37,915 bases of DNA from Candidatus Melainabacteria bacterium. Its GTDB lineage: Bacteria; Cyanobacteriota; Vampirovibrionia; Obscuribacterales; Obscuribacteraceae. Position numbers and translations under genes: made by a program. The stretch lies in the NCBI GenBank assembly GCA_012965515.1, contig DTSE01000063.1, positions 1-37,915 on the forward strand. The letters run 5' to 3'. The notes below the pieces were generated by a model, which did not search any database, was not told the origin of the DNA, and saw nothing but the letters and a program-made list of their open reading frames with translations. Shown here piece by piece: positions 15,611 to 24,041 of this stretch (positions within the stretch are counted from its first letter, which is position 1; each line of letters starts with the position of its first letter).

Positions 15611-18280
15611 CTATTGCTCTCTGCTTTGCTCCAGATTCTCTGCCGTCAGGAGTTTCACCTTCTCTTCCTTTGCAAATGGAATCGTTACCTTGAACGTCGT
15701 GACGGTGTCTTCGTTGCTTTCGCATTCGATTGTTCCGCCGTGCGCGTCCACAATTCGTTTGCAGAGGTATAAGCCAAGTCCGGTGTTGGCGACAAATCTC
15801 TTGCCGGGCTGCCCGCGCCAGAATTTGTCGAAAAGTACTTTGCGCGACTCTTCGTCTATATAGCTACCGGTGTTTGTGAATTCCAAAATCAGATCTTCGC
15901 CGTCGTCTTCTTGTCTGATTTGCACGCTGCTGCCTTCGGCACCATATTTGATGGCATTGTCAATTAAGTGAGAGAACAAAATTCGTAATGCTTTTTCGTC
16001 AGCACTTAGTTTTTGCATGGAAACTTCGGCAGTGCAGTGAAGCTTGATCTTCTTTGCCTCAGCCGCTGCAGCGTACTCAGCAGCGACCTGATCGGCTAAT
16101 GTCTTTGTATCGACATTTGAAAATTCCATGTCTTTGCCGCCGGATTCATATCTATAAATTTCCAGAAGGCAATCAGTTATCTTCAGGAGAAATTTGTTGC
16201 GGTCTTGAATTTGTCCAATCAGCGTACGGATCTCGTCGGGTACCTCTCCGAGTTTTCCATCCAGCAGCATTTCGAATACGCGGCTCGAACCAAGCAGGGG
16301 CACCTGCATGTCATGCGCGAGAGTGGACATGAAATCGCGAGTCTGCTGTGCGCGTTGCTGCTGCAAAGCCAGCATCTCCGCCCGTTTTCGCTCAGCTACC
16401 CCGGAGAGAATTCCTTTCACTCTTGTGGTCAATTCTTTTGGGTGAAAAGGTTTGAATAGATACTCATCGGCACCTGATTCCCAGCCTTTGATCAGTGATT
16501 CTCGATTGGTAAGTGCAGTCAGCAGTACGACAGGCGTCGATTTCAATACTGGATCGGATTTGATTTCTTTGCATAGCGTCAGACCATCTATCTCTGGCAT
16601 CATGATGTCGCTGATGATCAAATCAGGAACAACCGCTTTCATCTTATCCAGCGCTTCCTGACCGTCTTTTGCTACCAGCACTCGGCAGAATGACTCGAGA
16701 ACAGACTCAATGTAAGCGGCTAGCTCTGTGTTGTCCTCCGCAATCAGGACGGTCGGCTTGTGATCTCCTTTGTCGCGTTTTCCAAACTCGCTTGCACCAT
16801 ATTGAGGCACCATTGTTTTTCTTGTGGTGCCGCTCTCTTTCTGTTTTGTATTGCTGGCATCTTTGCCGATGAAATTGACTGAGAATTGGCTGCCCACGCC
16901 AAGCTTGCTTTCTACCGAAACATCACCACCCAACAGTCGTGCAAATTCGACAACCAGAGCCAGCCCCAGACCGGCTCCTTCAAAACGCCTGGTGGAGGGT
17001 GCTTCTGCTTGTCTGAAACGCTGAAAGATCAGGTCAATATCCGACTCAGGAATGCCAATGCCTGTGTCTTTGACGGCAACTGTCCATTGATCTCCTTCGC
17101 CCTTTGCCAAGTTGACTGTGATGATGCCGTTGATTGGTGTAAATTTGACTGCATTGGAAACCAGATTGAAAAGGATTCGTTCGTACAAATAGCGGTCGAT
17201 TTCAATTGGGTGTGACGCTTCCGGCAGATTGGAAACAAGCGTCAATTGCTTTTGTTTCAAAGCCGGGGCGAAGTCGGCAAGTATAGACCTTGTCAGTGCG
17301 ACAACATCTGTCGGTTCCGGTCGCAATTCGATTTTTCCTGCTTCCAAGCGGGAGAAGTCGAGCAATCCAGTAATCAATTGCAGCAACCTGACCGTGTTGT
17401 TATGCATGGTCTTGAGGTGTTCGCTTTGTTCTTCTGTGAGAGAACCAGCATCGCCAGCCAGAATAGATTCGATGGGAGCCAAGATTAGCGTGAGCGGTGT
17501 TCTCAACTCGTGCGACACGGTAGCAACGAATTCGCTCTTTACCCTCTCCGATTCGATGAGTTTTTCGTTTAATTGGCTCAGTTCTTCAGCGCGCTTCGCT
17601 ACTTCATCTTCAATCTGTCGACGATCTGCAATGCCTGAGTACATGCGGCGCACCAGGTAGAAGAATCCGCAGAAGACGAATGCTCCAAGTAACGCGAAAC
17701 CCCAGGCTGTCTGCGAGAAGACATTGTGTGATTCTGTAAGTTTTCCTTGAATTAGCTCTTGCTGATTGACTTCCAATCGTTCTATCAAGGTTTGAAGAAT
17801 GCTGCTGTCGCTTGATTTGTCGTACGCCTTCATTTTGGCAAGCGCACTCTCCATTCCTTTAGTTCTGCGTTCTTGAATCACGCTGAGCAAATGAGCAATG
17901 CGCTTGACGCTGATTTCATTCAAGCGTAAGAGGTTTCGGCGCTCGTACCAATCGGGGACATTGGTGTACAGGGTCTGTAGGTGTGCAGGAATGCTGGATG
18001 CGGCTGTGTTGAACTCGTTGGAATACTTCTCTTGCGGATCGAGCAAGTAAGCGCGAGTAAGCGATTCTGTCTTGATGATTGCCTCACGAGTTGCGCGCAA
18101 TTCTTCCAGATATGTGTGCCGCATCTGAAGGGTTTTGGAATTGTCGACTGAACTCGATGACAGAAAGAAAAACGCACCGAACATAAACGTTGCCAGTCCC
18201 AGAAGAATGCCAAAGCCAGTAGTCAGTTGTGTCTCCATGGACAAACTGTTTTTCAGGCCGGCTTTCTTCTCTGGACTCAC
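15611..18280 (-). CDS. Hybrid histidine kinase with two kinase cores flanking a receiver
   Basis: 889 residues. TM1 (22-41), an extracytoplasmic CHASE3-like helical domain (42-190, ETREAIIKTESLTRAYLLD-like pattern), TM2 (193-211) and a coiled linker come first. Kinase core 1 follows: H257 in SHELRTPL, N376 in LVSNAVKF, D405-T-G-I-G and GLGL 437-440. Next is a receiver (510-620; D558 in SDIMMP, K610 in LFKPF), then a second core with H656 in LAHDMQVPL, N775 in LIDNAIKYG, NTG 803-805 and GLGL 834-837. The enzyme autophosphorylates and can pass phosphate to its receiver. A complete second transmitter after the receiver is uncommon. GTG start without an obvious ribosome site. No dedicated regulator is adjacent; the receiver proteins at 3.9-6.3 kb are candidates. 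Confidence 0.95.
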   Translation of the reverse strand: MSPEKKAGLKNSLSMETQLTTGFGILLGLATFMFGAFFFLSSSSVDNSKTLQMRHTYLEELRATREAIIKTESLTRAYLLDPQEKYSNEFNTAASSIPAHLQTLYTNVPDWYERRNLLRLNEISVKRIAHLLSVIQERRTKGMESALAKMKAYDKSSDSSILQTLIERLEVNQQELIQGKLTESHNVFSQTAWGFALLGAFVFCGFFYLVRRMYSGIADRRQIEDEVAKRAEELSQLNEKLIESERVKSEFVATVSHELRTPLTLILAPIESILAGDAGSLTEEQSEHLKTMHNNTVRLLQLITGLLDFSRLEAGKIELRPEPTDVVALTRSILADFAPALKQKQLTLVSNLPEASHPIEIDRYLYERILFNLVSNAVKFTPINGIITVNLAKGEGDQWTVAVKDTGIGIPESDIDLIFQRFRQAEAPSTRRFEGAGLGLALVVEFARLLGGDVSVESKLGVGSQFSVNFIGKDASNTKQKESGTTRKTMVPQYGASEFGKRDKGDHKPTVLIAEDNTELAAYIESVLESFCRVLVAKDGQEALDKMKAVVPDLIISDIMMPEIDGLTLCKEIKSDPVLKSTPVVLLTALTNRESLIKGWESGADEYLFKPFHPKELTTRVKGILSGVAERKRAEMLALQQQRAQQTRDFMSTLAHDMQVPLLGSSRVFEMLLDGKLGEVPDEIRTLIGQIQDRNKFLLKITDCLLEIYRYESGGKDMEFSNVDTKTLADQVAAEYAAAAEAKKIKLHCTAEVSMQKLSADEKALRILFSHLIDNAIKYGAEGSSVQIRQEDDGEDLILEFTNTGSYIDEESRKVLFDKFWRGQPGKRFVANTGLGLYLCKRIVDAHGGTIECESNEDTVTTFKVTIPFAKEEKVKLLTAENLEQSREQ

Positions 18281-18380
18281 GGCGTTTATCTACTAAGTAA
18301 TAGGCCTAACTGCTTCGCTGTTCCCCAAATAACTGTCTGGATAACCGAAAGCGTCTGATAGAAGCACTTAGGGCTTGCTA

Positions 18381-18398
18381 ATCCCCCTTAAGGGGGAT
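18381..18398. repeat. Perfect 18-bp palindrome
   Basis: ATCCCCCTTAAGGGGGAT is a perfect palindrome in the gap between the Sel1 gene stop (18452) and the kinase start (18280). There is no U tract on either side, so it is a weak terminator at best; an interspersed repeat is as likely. Confidence 0.6.
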
Positions 18399-18451
18399 GC
18401 TCAAGAAGCCGATTTTGAAAGGTTTTAGACTTTTGGTTTGTTAGCTAACAA

Positions 18452-19222
18452 TTATGGTCCGCTGCTGGCTGCTGCTGAAGCGGCACCTACGGATTTGACG
18501 ATTTCCCCGTAACCTGCCCAAGAGTCTTTTATGCTGTAGAGCCCGTCGCTGTAGGCCTGTTGCGATTCTTTCGTGCGTTTTTCCAGCGCCTTCACTCCCG
18601 GGATTTTCTCCAGGGCTATCTTCGCTTCTTCCGAGTCTTGAAGTGCAGCTTCCCTCAGCCAGACTTCAGCGTGTTTGATGTCTTTCTTCGCCCATTTATC
18701 GTCCATGTACATGAGCCCAAGGTGGACTTGCGCTTCCCTTTCTCCATGCTGTGCCGCTTTCAGTAGCCAGTGTTCTGCTTTGTCCAGATCTTTCTCAACC
18801 ACTCGCCCTTCGAGGTAGAGGTGACCCAAGTAGCTTTCGGCTTCTCGCAGGCCCTGTTCGGCAGCCTTTTCCAACCAATAGAGCGCGGTCTTCATGTCTT
18901 TCTCGACGCCGAGTCCCGCTTGGTAAAGCATTCCTAAAACAGTCTGTGCTTTTGGATGTCCATCGACCGCTAAAATTCTCGCTTTTTCAGCCGCCAGTTT
19001 GAATTTTTGATGGACGATATGATGGTGAACTTCGTGAAAAGAATCGATCTTTTCTGCTTTTGCACCGACTTGCGATTGGCTCGATTGTCCCTTGCCCTTA
19101 GCTGCCTTTACCGGCAAGGCTTGAAACGCTGAAACCGTGACTGTGCCCGCAGCTAAAATTGCCAGCCCGGCAAGACTGAAAACAGATTTTTGAATATGGG
19201 TAATCGGAAAAAGCATCGGCAC
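18452..19222 (-). CDS. Secreted Sel1-repeat protein
   Basis: A 256-residue protein. An N-terminal signal peptide (SLAGLAILAAGTVTVSAFQA) is followed by three to four Sel1-like repeats of about 36 residues between 85 and 215, for example AQTVLGMLYQAGLGVEKD, AESYLGHLYLEGRVVEKD and AQVHLGLMYMDDKWAKKD. A charged helix and a short Ala/Ser tail end it. Sel1 repeats are solenoid scaffolds for protein contacts, often linking envelope and signalling functions. GTG at 19222 or ATG at 19216 could be the start. It lies downstream of the VWA gene by 46 nt on the same strand. Confidence 0.93.
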   Translation of the reverse strand: MPMLFPITHIQKSVFSLAGLAILAAGTVTVSAFQALPVKAAKGKGQSSQSQVGAKAEKIDSFHEVHHHIVHQKFKLAAEKARILAVDGHPKAQTVLGMLYQAGLGVEKDMKTALYWLEKAAEQGLREAESYLGHLYLEGRVVEKDLDKAEHWLLKAAQHGEREAQVHLGLMYMDDKWAKKDIKHAEVWLREAALQDSEEAKIALEKIPGVKALEKRTKESQQAYSDGLYSIKDSWAGYGEIVKSVGAASAAASSGP

Positions 19223-19268
19223 AAAACACCAGAAGTATCACGAGCCAATAGTTTACCGGAATTTGGTC

Positions 19269-20306
19269 TTAGAATCTTCTTGCCACCGGTTTGCTTTGCA
19301 CCGCTGACACCAGGCTTTTCGCAAGCCCTCGCGCCATCACTTGTCTGAATGGCGTCACTGTAACGATGTCATAACTCGCGCCTTTCATGGTCAATTCATT
19401 ATCCAGTTCTTCCAGAAGATGACCGCCTTTTGAGTCGTTGCCCACTTGAAGAAAGCTAATTGAAATCTGGTCTGGCGATGTCATTTTTTGACTTGCATTG
19501 ATGATCAAATCTTTGAGTGCGCGCGGGTTGTCCGGATCGCCATCAGTGACAACCGCGATCACCAACGGCTGCGTACGACCCATTGATTGTGCGCGGAAAT
19601 AATCGTCGAGTTGACGTTTCATTGCTCCGACAAGGTTGGTGCCGCCGTCGGGTGAGTTTTGGTGGAACAGACCAGGGATCATGTCGGCTCTTACATTGTG
19701 ATAGACAGAGTCATTTCCGCTAAAGAAAACAAGCGTCAGCCCTTGCGGCAAAACCTGCGCGGTTTGTCTTGCCAGGTCCAATGTTTGATTCAAACACCAA
19801 TCCCAGCGGCTTATGCTGCGTGGACTAAAGTTGCCGAACGTCATCGGCAAGGCACAGTCTTCTGTTTTCATAGAGCCTGAGCGGTCCATAATAACAGTCA
19901 CATGCCTGCCGCGCAGCCGTGCGACTTCCATTGGAGCGAGCAGACTTCCATTCAAGGGCTGTCTGAAATTGTTCGGGATGCTCTGATTAAAGCTTGGTGT
20001 TGCCGGGCTAGTTCGCACTTGTTGAAGCACGCGGTTCGCAAAAGCTGCTGCATCCAGAACCTTCTTTACAGTCTCCGGCTCTGCAAAATCATTTGCCCAA
20101 CCGCTGGGAGCCGTCGGCTCCGCTTGAGTTGGAGGCAATCTGAAACTACTAACGCTGTCGGGACCAATGCCGAGATCTCTGCTGTCAGATACAGCAGCAA
20201 CCGGATCATTGGACTGAGCCCTCTGAATTCTATATGTGCTCTGACCGAGCGCAGAATTTGCCGTGAGCAACAGACATGCCATTGCTGCAAGGGCAGTTAG
20301 TCTCAT
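19269..20306 (-). CDS. Secreted von Willebrand factor A domain protein
   Basis: A 345-residue protein. A signal peptide (MRLTALAAMACLLLTANSALGQ) and a 120-residue Pro/Ser-rich region precede a VWA domain with a complete metal-ion-dependent adhesion site: D141-R-S-G-S145 (VIMDRSGSM), T in DGGTNLVGA and D in VTDGDPDNP. Such domains bind protein ligands through Mg2+. I preferred the ATG at 20306 because GGGAG is 8 nt upstream and a signal peptide follows; the frame is open to 20345. It is 90 nt downstream of the roadblock fusion gene and probably in its operon. Confidence 0.93.
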   Translation of the reverse strand: MRLTALAAMACLLLTANSALGQSTYRIQRAQSNDPVAAVSDSRDLGIGPDSVSSFRLPPTQAEPTAPSGWANDFAEPETVKKVLDAAAFANRVLQQVRTSPATPSFNQSIPNNFRQPLNGSLLAPMEVARLRGRHVTVIMDRSGSMKTEDCALPMTFGNFSPRSISRWDWCLNQTLDLARQTAQVLPQGLTLVFFSGNDSVYHNVRADMIPGLFHQNSPDGGTNLVGAMKRQLDDYFRAQSMGRTQPLVIAVVTDGDPDNPRALKDLIINASQKMTSPDQISISFLQVGNDSKGGHLLEELDNELTMKGASYDIVTVTPFRQVMARGLAKSLVSAVQSKPVARRF

Positions 20307-20395
20307 TGCCAAATCTCCCGAGGGTCGAAGCGTATGGGCGAGCATCTCGCCGCCAATAAAGGTATTGGACGCCCAGGGAGATTTTATGTTCCAAT

Positions 20396-22750
20396 CTATC
20401 CGCCTGTGATTGATTCGACTGTTTCACTCAATTTTGCCAGCACTGCAGCATCTCTTTCATTGCTGAGAGTGACAAGGATGCCTTTGCCGAAGTCGGCGAG
20501 AAGCATATATCCACTTTGTGTTTGCATCATGAGTTGTTTGATGTGGGCGTGTCCCATGACCTTCATTATGTGATGAGAGTTCATGTAGGACACCAATGAG
20601 CAGCCGCCCAACGACTCGACATCTATTTCATTTGGAAGCGCACTGGTGATGGGTAAACCGTCGTAGCCGCAGACCATATAACCAACTACACCTTGAACCT
20701 TCAGAATCGGATCTAACGCTGCAGCCATTTGTCTTGCGGCATCCAGAGTGATTACTCGCGCATTGCTATGACTGAGTCCTTTTTGAATTACGTTCTGAAT
20801 CTTCTCCATCGTGTCGTCTGTAAGCAAGAACCTGCCGAAATCTTTGATGGTACCCGGGTTGTTTGTCGCATATCTGACTTCGGCTAATCTGCCCAGCGAA
20901 GCTAGGCATTCATTAACGTCGTTTTCCATGACTGAGCTTTGCTGCGCGTGCTCAGATTGGATTGCAGGCTGCGCAACAATCGTAGGTGGCTTTGATTGCT
21001 CAGGCTCATTGAATAGCTGATTGATTCTGTCTCCAATTGCCTCAATTGGAAGCGAGCTGCTGCGCGAGACCGGTACGATTTTTGGTTGGGGATACTCAAC
21101 GGGAGATGGAACTGGAGTTGGCACCGGAAGTGGATCTTGCACCGGGACTGGATTTTGTACCGGGACTGGATTTGGTACCGGAAGTGGTGCAGGCGTTTGT
21201 GCTGGAAGAGGTGATGTTGTCGAGACCGCTGGTGGTGCCCATGGATTTTGAACCGGTCTTAAGGCTGTTGAAATGGGTGGCGACCATGGGTCAGCAGGTG
21301 CGGGAGGATTCGCCGGTGTCGGAGGTGGTACCCAAGCCGTTTCCGGTAAAGCAACAGCTGGAACATTGCTCCACGTGTTTGACCATTCTGGAAATTGTGT
21401 CTTGTTTTTCTGCGAGTCGGCGGCTAGCTGTTTCATTATCTCTGCCGTGTCTTTCAGATTGAGTTTTGAAAAGTTCGGATTGGCATTTACCGAGTACGGA
21501 ACTAGTGGTCCGGTTTCGGTTTGCCCTTCAAAATGCGGTTTTGCAGGCGGTGGCACGACCGGATACGCACCGGACTTCCACTCGGTGAGTTCATCATTGG
21601 AGAAGTCGTGTCCTTTGACCTGGTTGCTAGGAGCGGTCGTGTCCCGAATGGTTTTTGATTGTAGTTCTGTGCGTGGCGTGTTCACTTCTACCGTAGCGTG
21701 AGGGTCTGAGATTGGTTTTTCCCCCTGAGGACTGACCGTCAATACCATCGATGAACCAAGGTTGACAGAGATTGCAAACTGTTGGGTCGTGATATTTGCC
21801 GGCACCACATGTGGTGGGTTTGTTGAGACAGGCAAAACTGCCGCAGGAACGATATCCTGAGCAGGAGATGTCTGAGTGGACACGGGTTGAGGATGGAATT
21901 CAGCCCTTGATTCGGCTACAAAATCAGAACGAATTTCTGCCCTCAATTGTGCTCTTATTTGAGTTTGAGAGTCTTCGTTCAGTACTGCCGTGTCATTGCT
22001 ATCTGATTCAGCATGGACACTGATCAAGTCATTCAAATGGTCGCTGTGATCCGCATGCTCTGCTTCTTCACGGAGGTGTTCGTGCACCTTCTCTCTAATT
22101 GCGTCGGCGAGTGTCTTACCAACCTCTTCGACTGGTGCGTTGTTCTTATGAATATTCAGTCTTTTGCCGAGACCACCGATCGCAGAATGAGTTCCAGTAA
22201 CATATTGATCGACGACAGGCACGCCATAAGGAGTCTTTTCCTTCTCCGGCTCTTTGACTGGCTGGTTTTTGGGTGCGAGTACAGCAGGATCAATTTTTGT
22301 TTGCGCACCACTCGTACTAATCGATTGATTTCTTTGCGATGAGTCAAATCCTGAACCTTTGCCCGTGTTGTGCAGAGGTGTAGTCGATGGCGCCACCACC
22401 GCGCATTTCAATTTCGTTGAAGAGGAACTTCCGACACTTCGTGTACTGCGTGGGTCGTTTGCTCTTTTCTTTCTGTTTCCAAAAATGTCTAGAAGCGGCT
22501 CCCAAAAATTTGCTTTTGCAGCGGGGAGACTATCGAGAATTTCCACTGCCAACCGGCTGCTGTCGCCAGGTCTGACCGAATCAGGAAGTTCCAAATCATG
22601 AACGGCTGCCACCACTTGACTCAGGTTTGCCCGAAAACTAACTGCGGAGTCATTGACCATGAGCACTCGTCTCAGCCGCATCTCTTCTTCCTGCGACAGA
22701 TTTCCGTCTAATTCGCGTTGAATCAGAAGCCGTGTTTGAGATTCATTCAT
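20396..22750 (-). CDS. Anti-sigma-like N-terminus fused to a roadblock/LC7-type domain
   Basis: 784 residues from the ATG at 22750, where the frame becomes protein-like; a run GGGGGGA is only 3 nt upstream. Residues 1-70 (LLIQRELDGNLSQEEEMRLR) resemble the N-terminal helices of anti-sigma factors that count down to a membrane anchor, but lack zinc ligands. A long low-complexity linker follows: charged, then Pro-rich with PVPNPVPVQNPVPV from about 460 to 620. The last 130 residues (VVGYMVCGYDGLPITSAL, then DVESLGGCSLVSYM) fit the roadblock/LC7 fold used by MglB to act on small GTPases. No membrane segment is seen. I know of no named family with this layout; function inferred only by parts. Confidence 0.75.
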   Translation of the reverse strand: MNESQTRLLIQRELDGNLSQEEEMRLRRVLMVNDSAVSFRANLSQVVAAVHDLELPDSVRPGDSSRLAVEILDSLPAAKANFWEPLLDIFGNRKKRANDPRSTRSVGSSSSTKLKCAVVAPSTTPLHNTGKGSGFDSSQRNQSISTSGAQTKIDPAVLAPKNQPVKEPEKEKTPYGVPVVDQYVTGTHSAIGGLGKRLNIHKNNAPVEEVGKTLADAIREKVHEHLREEAEHADHSDHLNDLISVHAESDSNDTAVLNEDSQTQIRAQLRAEIRSDFVAESRAEFHPQPVSTQTSPAQDIVPAAVLPVSTNPPHVVPANITTQQFAISVNLGSSMVLTVSPQGEKPISDPHATVEVNTPRTELQSKTIRDTTAPSNQVKGHDFSNDELTEWKSGAYPVVPPPAKPHFEGQTETGPLVPYSVNANPNFSKLNLKDTAEIMKQLAADSQKNKTQFPEWSNTWSNVPAVALPETAWVPPPTPANPPAPADPWSPPISTALRPVQNPWAPPAVSTTSPLPAQTPAPLPVPNPVPVQNPVPVQDPLPVPTPVPSPVEYPQPKIVPVSRSSSLPIEAIGDRINQLFNEPEQSKPPTIVAQPAIQSEHAQQSSVMENDVNECLASLGRLAEVRYATNNPGTIKDFGRFLLTDDTMEKIQNVIQKGLSHSNARVITLDAARQMAAALDPILKVQGVVGYMVCGYDGLPITSALPNEIDVESLGGCSLVSYMNSHHIMKVMGHAHIKQLMMQTQSGYMLLADFGKGILVTLSNERDAAVLAKLSETVESITGG

Positions 22751-23263
22751 ACGTCCCCCCATTCCACTCGACGCCAACTCGGGAATGCGTCTCGTGGATG
22801 CAAAAGCGTGACCACGACTCGAAAGTCGCTGGGCACAAGCTATTCTTGATGTGTGATTCGTTTTCTCTATGCAGCAGCGCAACGCACTTAGCGCCTGAAG
22901 CACAGTTCGTTTACGTAACCCCTCAACAGCAAGGTGCGTACGCCTTGCCTCTGTTATTGCCGCCAATGCCCCGTAAAAGGGCCGCCAAAGCTGAAAACAG
23001 CCGTATTTGCATCTTTGCACGCACCCAAGAATGTTGTCAAGAGAGTATGGGTTGTCCGAAACGGGCAGTAGAGTGTAGTCTTGAGACTTCCCTGGATGTA
23101 CCTTAACTAAATTTCAACAGCGCCCAGCGTGAAAACGACGTCTACATGCGGACTTTGAAAAACGACCGCGAGCATGTCGCTATTAATGGATAAGCGTGCC
23201 CATTATTAGAGGTCTATAATTGTGCTGGAATCTCGTGATTGTCGAACTTTGAGGTCCATCAGC
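22751..23263. other. Divergent intergenic region
   Basis: No credible gene in 513 nt between the divergent roadblock fusion and the repeat protein. Promoters for both sides should lie here; the only clear box is the TATAAT at 23215. Confidence 0.55.
23215..23220 (+). promoter_or_regulatory. Candidate -10 box (TATAAT)
   Basis: A perfect TATAAT, 44 nt before the ATG at 23264. The region 17 nt upstream (AAGCGT) is a poor -35. If used, transcription would start near 23227, which rules out the in-frame GTG at 23222 as a start codon. Confidence 0.45.
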
Positions 23264-23962
23264 ATGCGTTTTTCGCCTTCCGTGCAAAGGGGTGGTTTCT
23301 GTTTCGTTGTCGCTGGCTTGTTGCTTAGTGGCTCTGTCCTTGTGATGCCAGCTTACGGTCAAAGTTACGGGGATGTTACGGTACGGAAGAATCCGGATGG
23401 GTCGATAGAAACCTTCGACAGTTCTGCCTCCTCGCCAGCCCCGTCCAGGCGCAGTTCGCGCTCCGGATATAAACGTTCATCTCAAAAGTACGGCGACGGT
23501 GTCGTCGTCAGGAAGAATGCCGACGGCTCAATCGAGACCTTTGATTCGGGTGATGTTTCACCACGCCGCTCACCTGGAAAACAATCGTCTTCGCGGTCGG
23601 TAAGCAAATCTAGCGACGGGGGAACCGTGCGCAAAAAAACTGAGGGTTCAGCTGGTGTTCACAAATTCGTGCATAAATATTCGAAAGGTGTCACGGTCAA
23701 GAAGAATCCTGATGGTACGATCGAGGTCATCGGCTTCACGAGCGGGCCGGCTGCCTCGAAAGAGAAGTCGAGCTCTTCTGGTAAAGCGGGGTCTTCGGCG
23801 ATGTTGAATTCCGCTCCCAAGTCGAGTCCTTCTGCTAAAGCCGGCACTGCTTCCAAAGCAAAACGCCGCACTGCTCGCAGACCTAGAAGTCATGGCAATT
23901 TTGGTGATGTAAGAGTAATTAGAAACGCGGATGGCTCAATCGAAACTTACGATGCGAATTAA
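23264..23962 (+). CDS. Secreted protein with repeated DGSIETFDS motif
   Basis: A 232-residue protein. The signal peptide spans residues 1-32 (GFCFVVAGLLLSGSVLVMPA), then four copies of a motif of about 18 residues: YGDVTVRKNPDGSIETFDS, DGVVVRKNADGSIETFDS, KGVTVKKNPDGTIEVIG and the C-terminal GDVRVIRNADGSIETYDAN. A fifth degenerate copy (DGGTVRKKTEGSAG) lies in the middle. Ser/Lys-rich basic spacers separate them. The motif looks like a two-strand beta hairpin turned at N-x-DGS. No known family recognised. The ATG at 23264 has GAGG about 10 nt upstream. It is 79 nt upstream of the ferrochelatase gene. Confidence 0.85.
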   Translation: MRFSPSVQRGGFCFVVAGLLLSGSVLVMPAYGQSYGDVTVRKNPDGSIETFDSSASSPAPSRRSSRSGYKRSSQKYGDGVVVRKNADGSIETFDSGDVSPRRSPGKQSSSRSVSKSSDGGTVRKKTEGSAGVHKFVHKYSKGVTVKKNPDGTIEVIGFTSGPAASKEKSSSSGKAGSSAMLNSAPKSSPSAKAGTASKAKRRTARRPRSHGNFGDVRVIRNADGSIETYDAN

Positions 23963-24041
23963 GATTGAGACTGAATTTTCGGTACAAATCGAGTTGTCGG
24001 AATAAACGCAAACTCGGTACAAAAAAGGAAACAAGGAAATC

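Noticed and set aside
21037-21462. Plus-strand frame over the Pro-rich linker
   Set aside because: It is the opposite-strand image of the PVPNPVPV repeat in the roadblock fusion gene; no ribosome site.
22732-23106. Plus-strand 124-codon frame in the divergent gap
   Set aside because: Overlaps the start of the minus-strand roadblock fusion gene, no ribosome site, Cys/Ser-rich composition without pattern.
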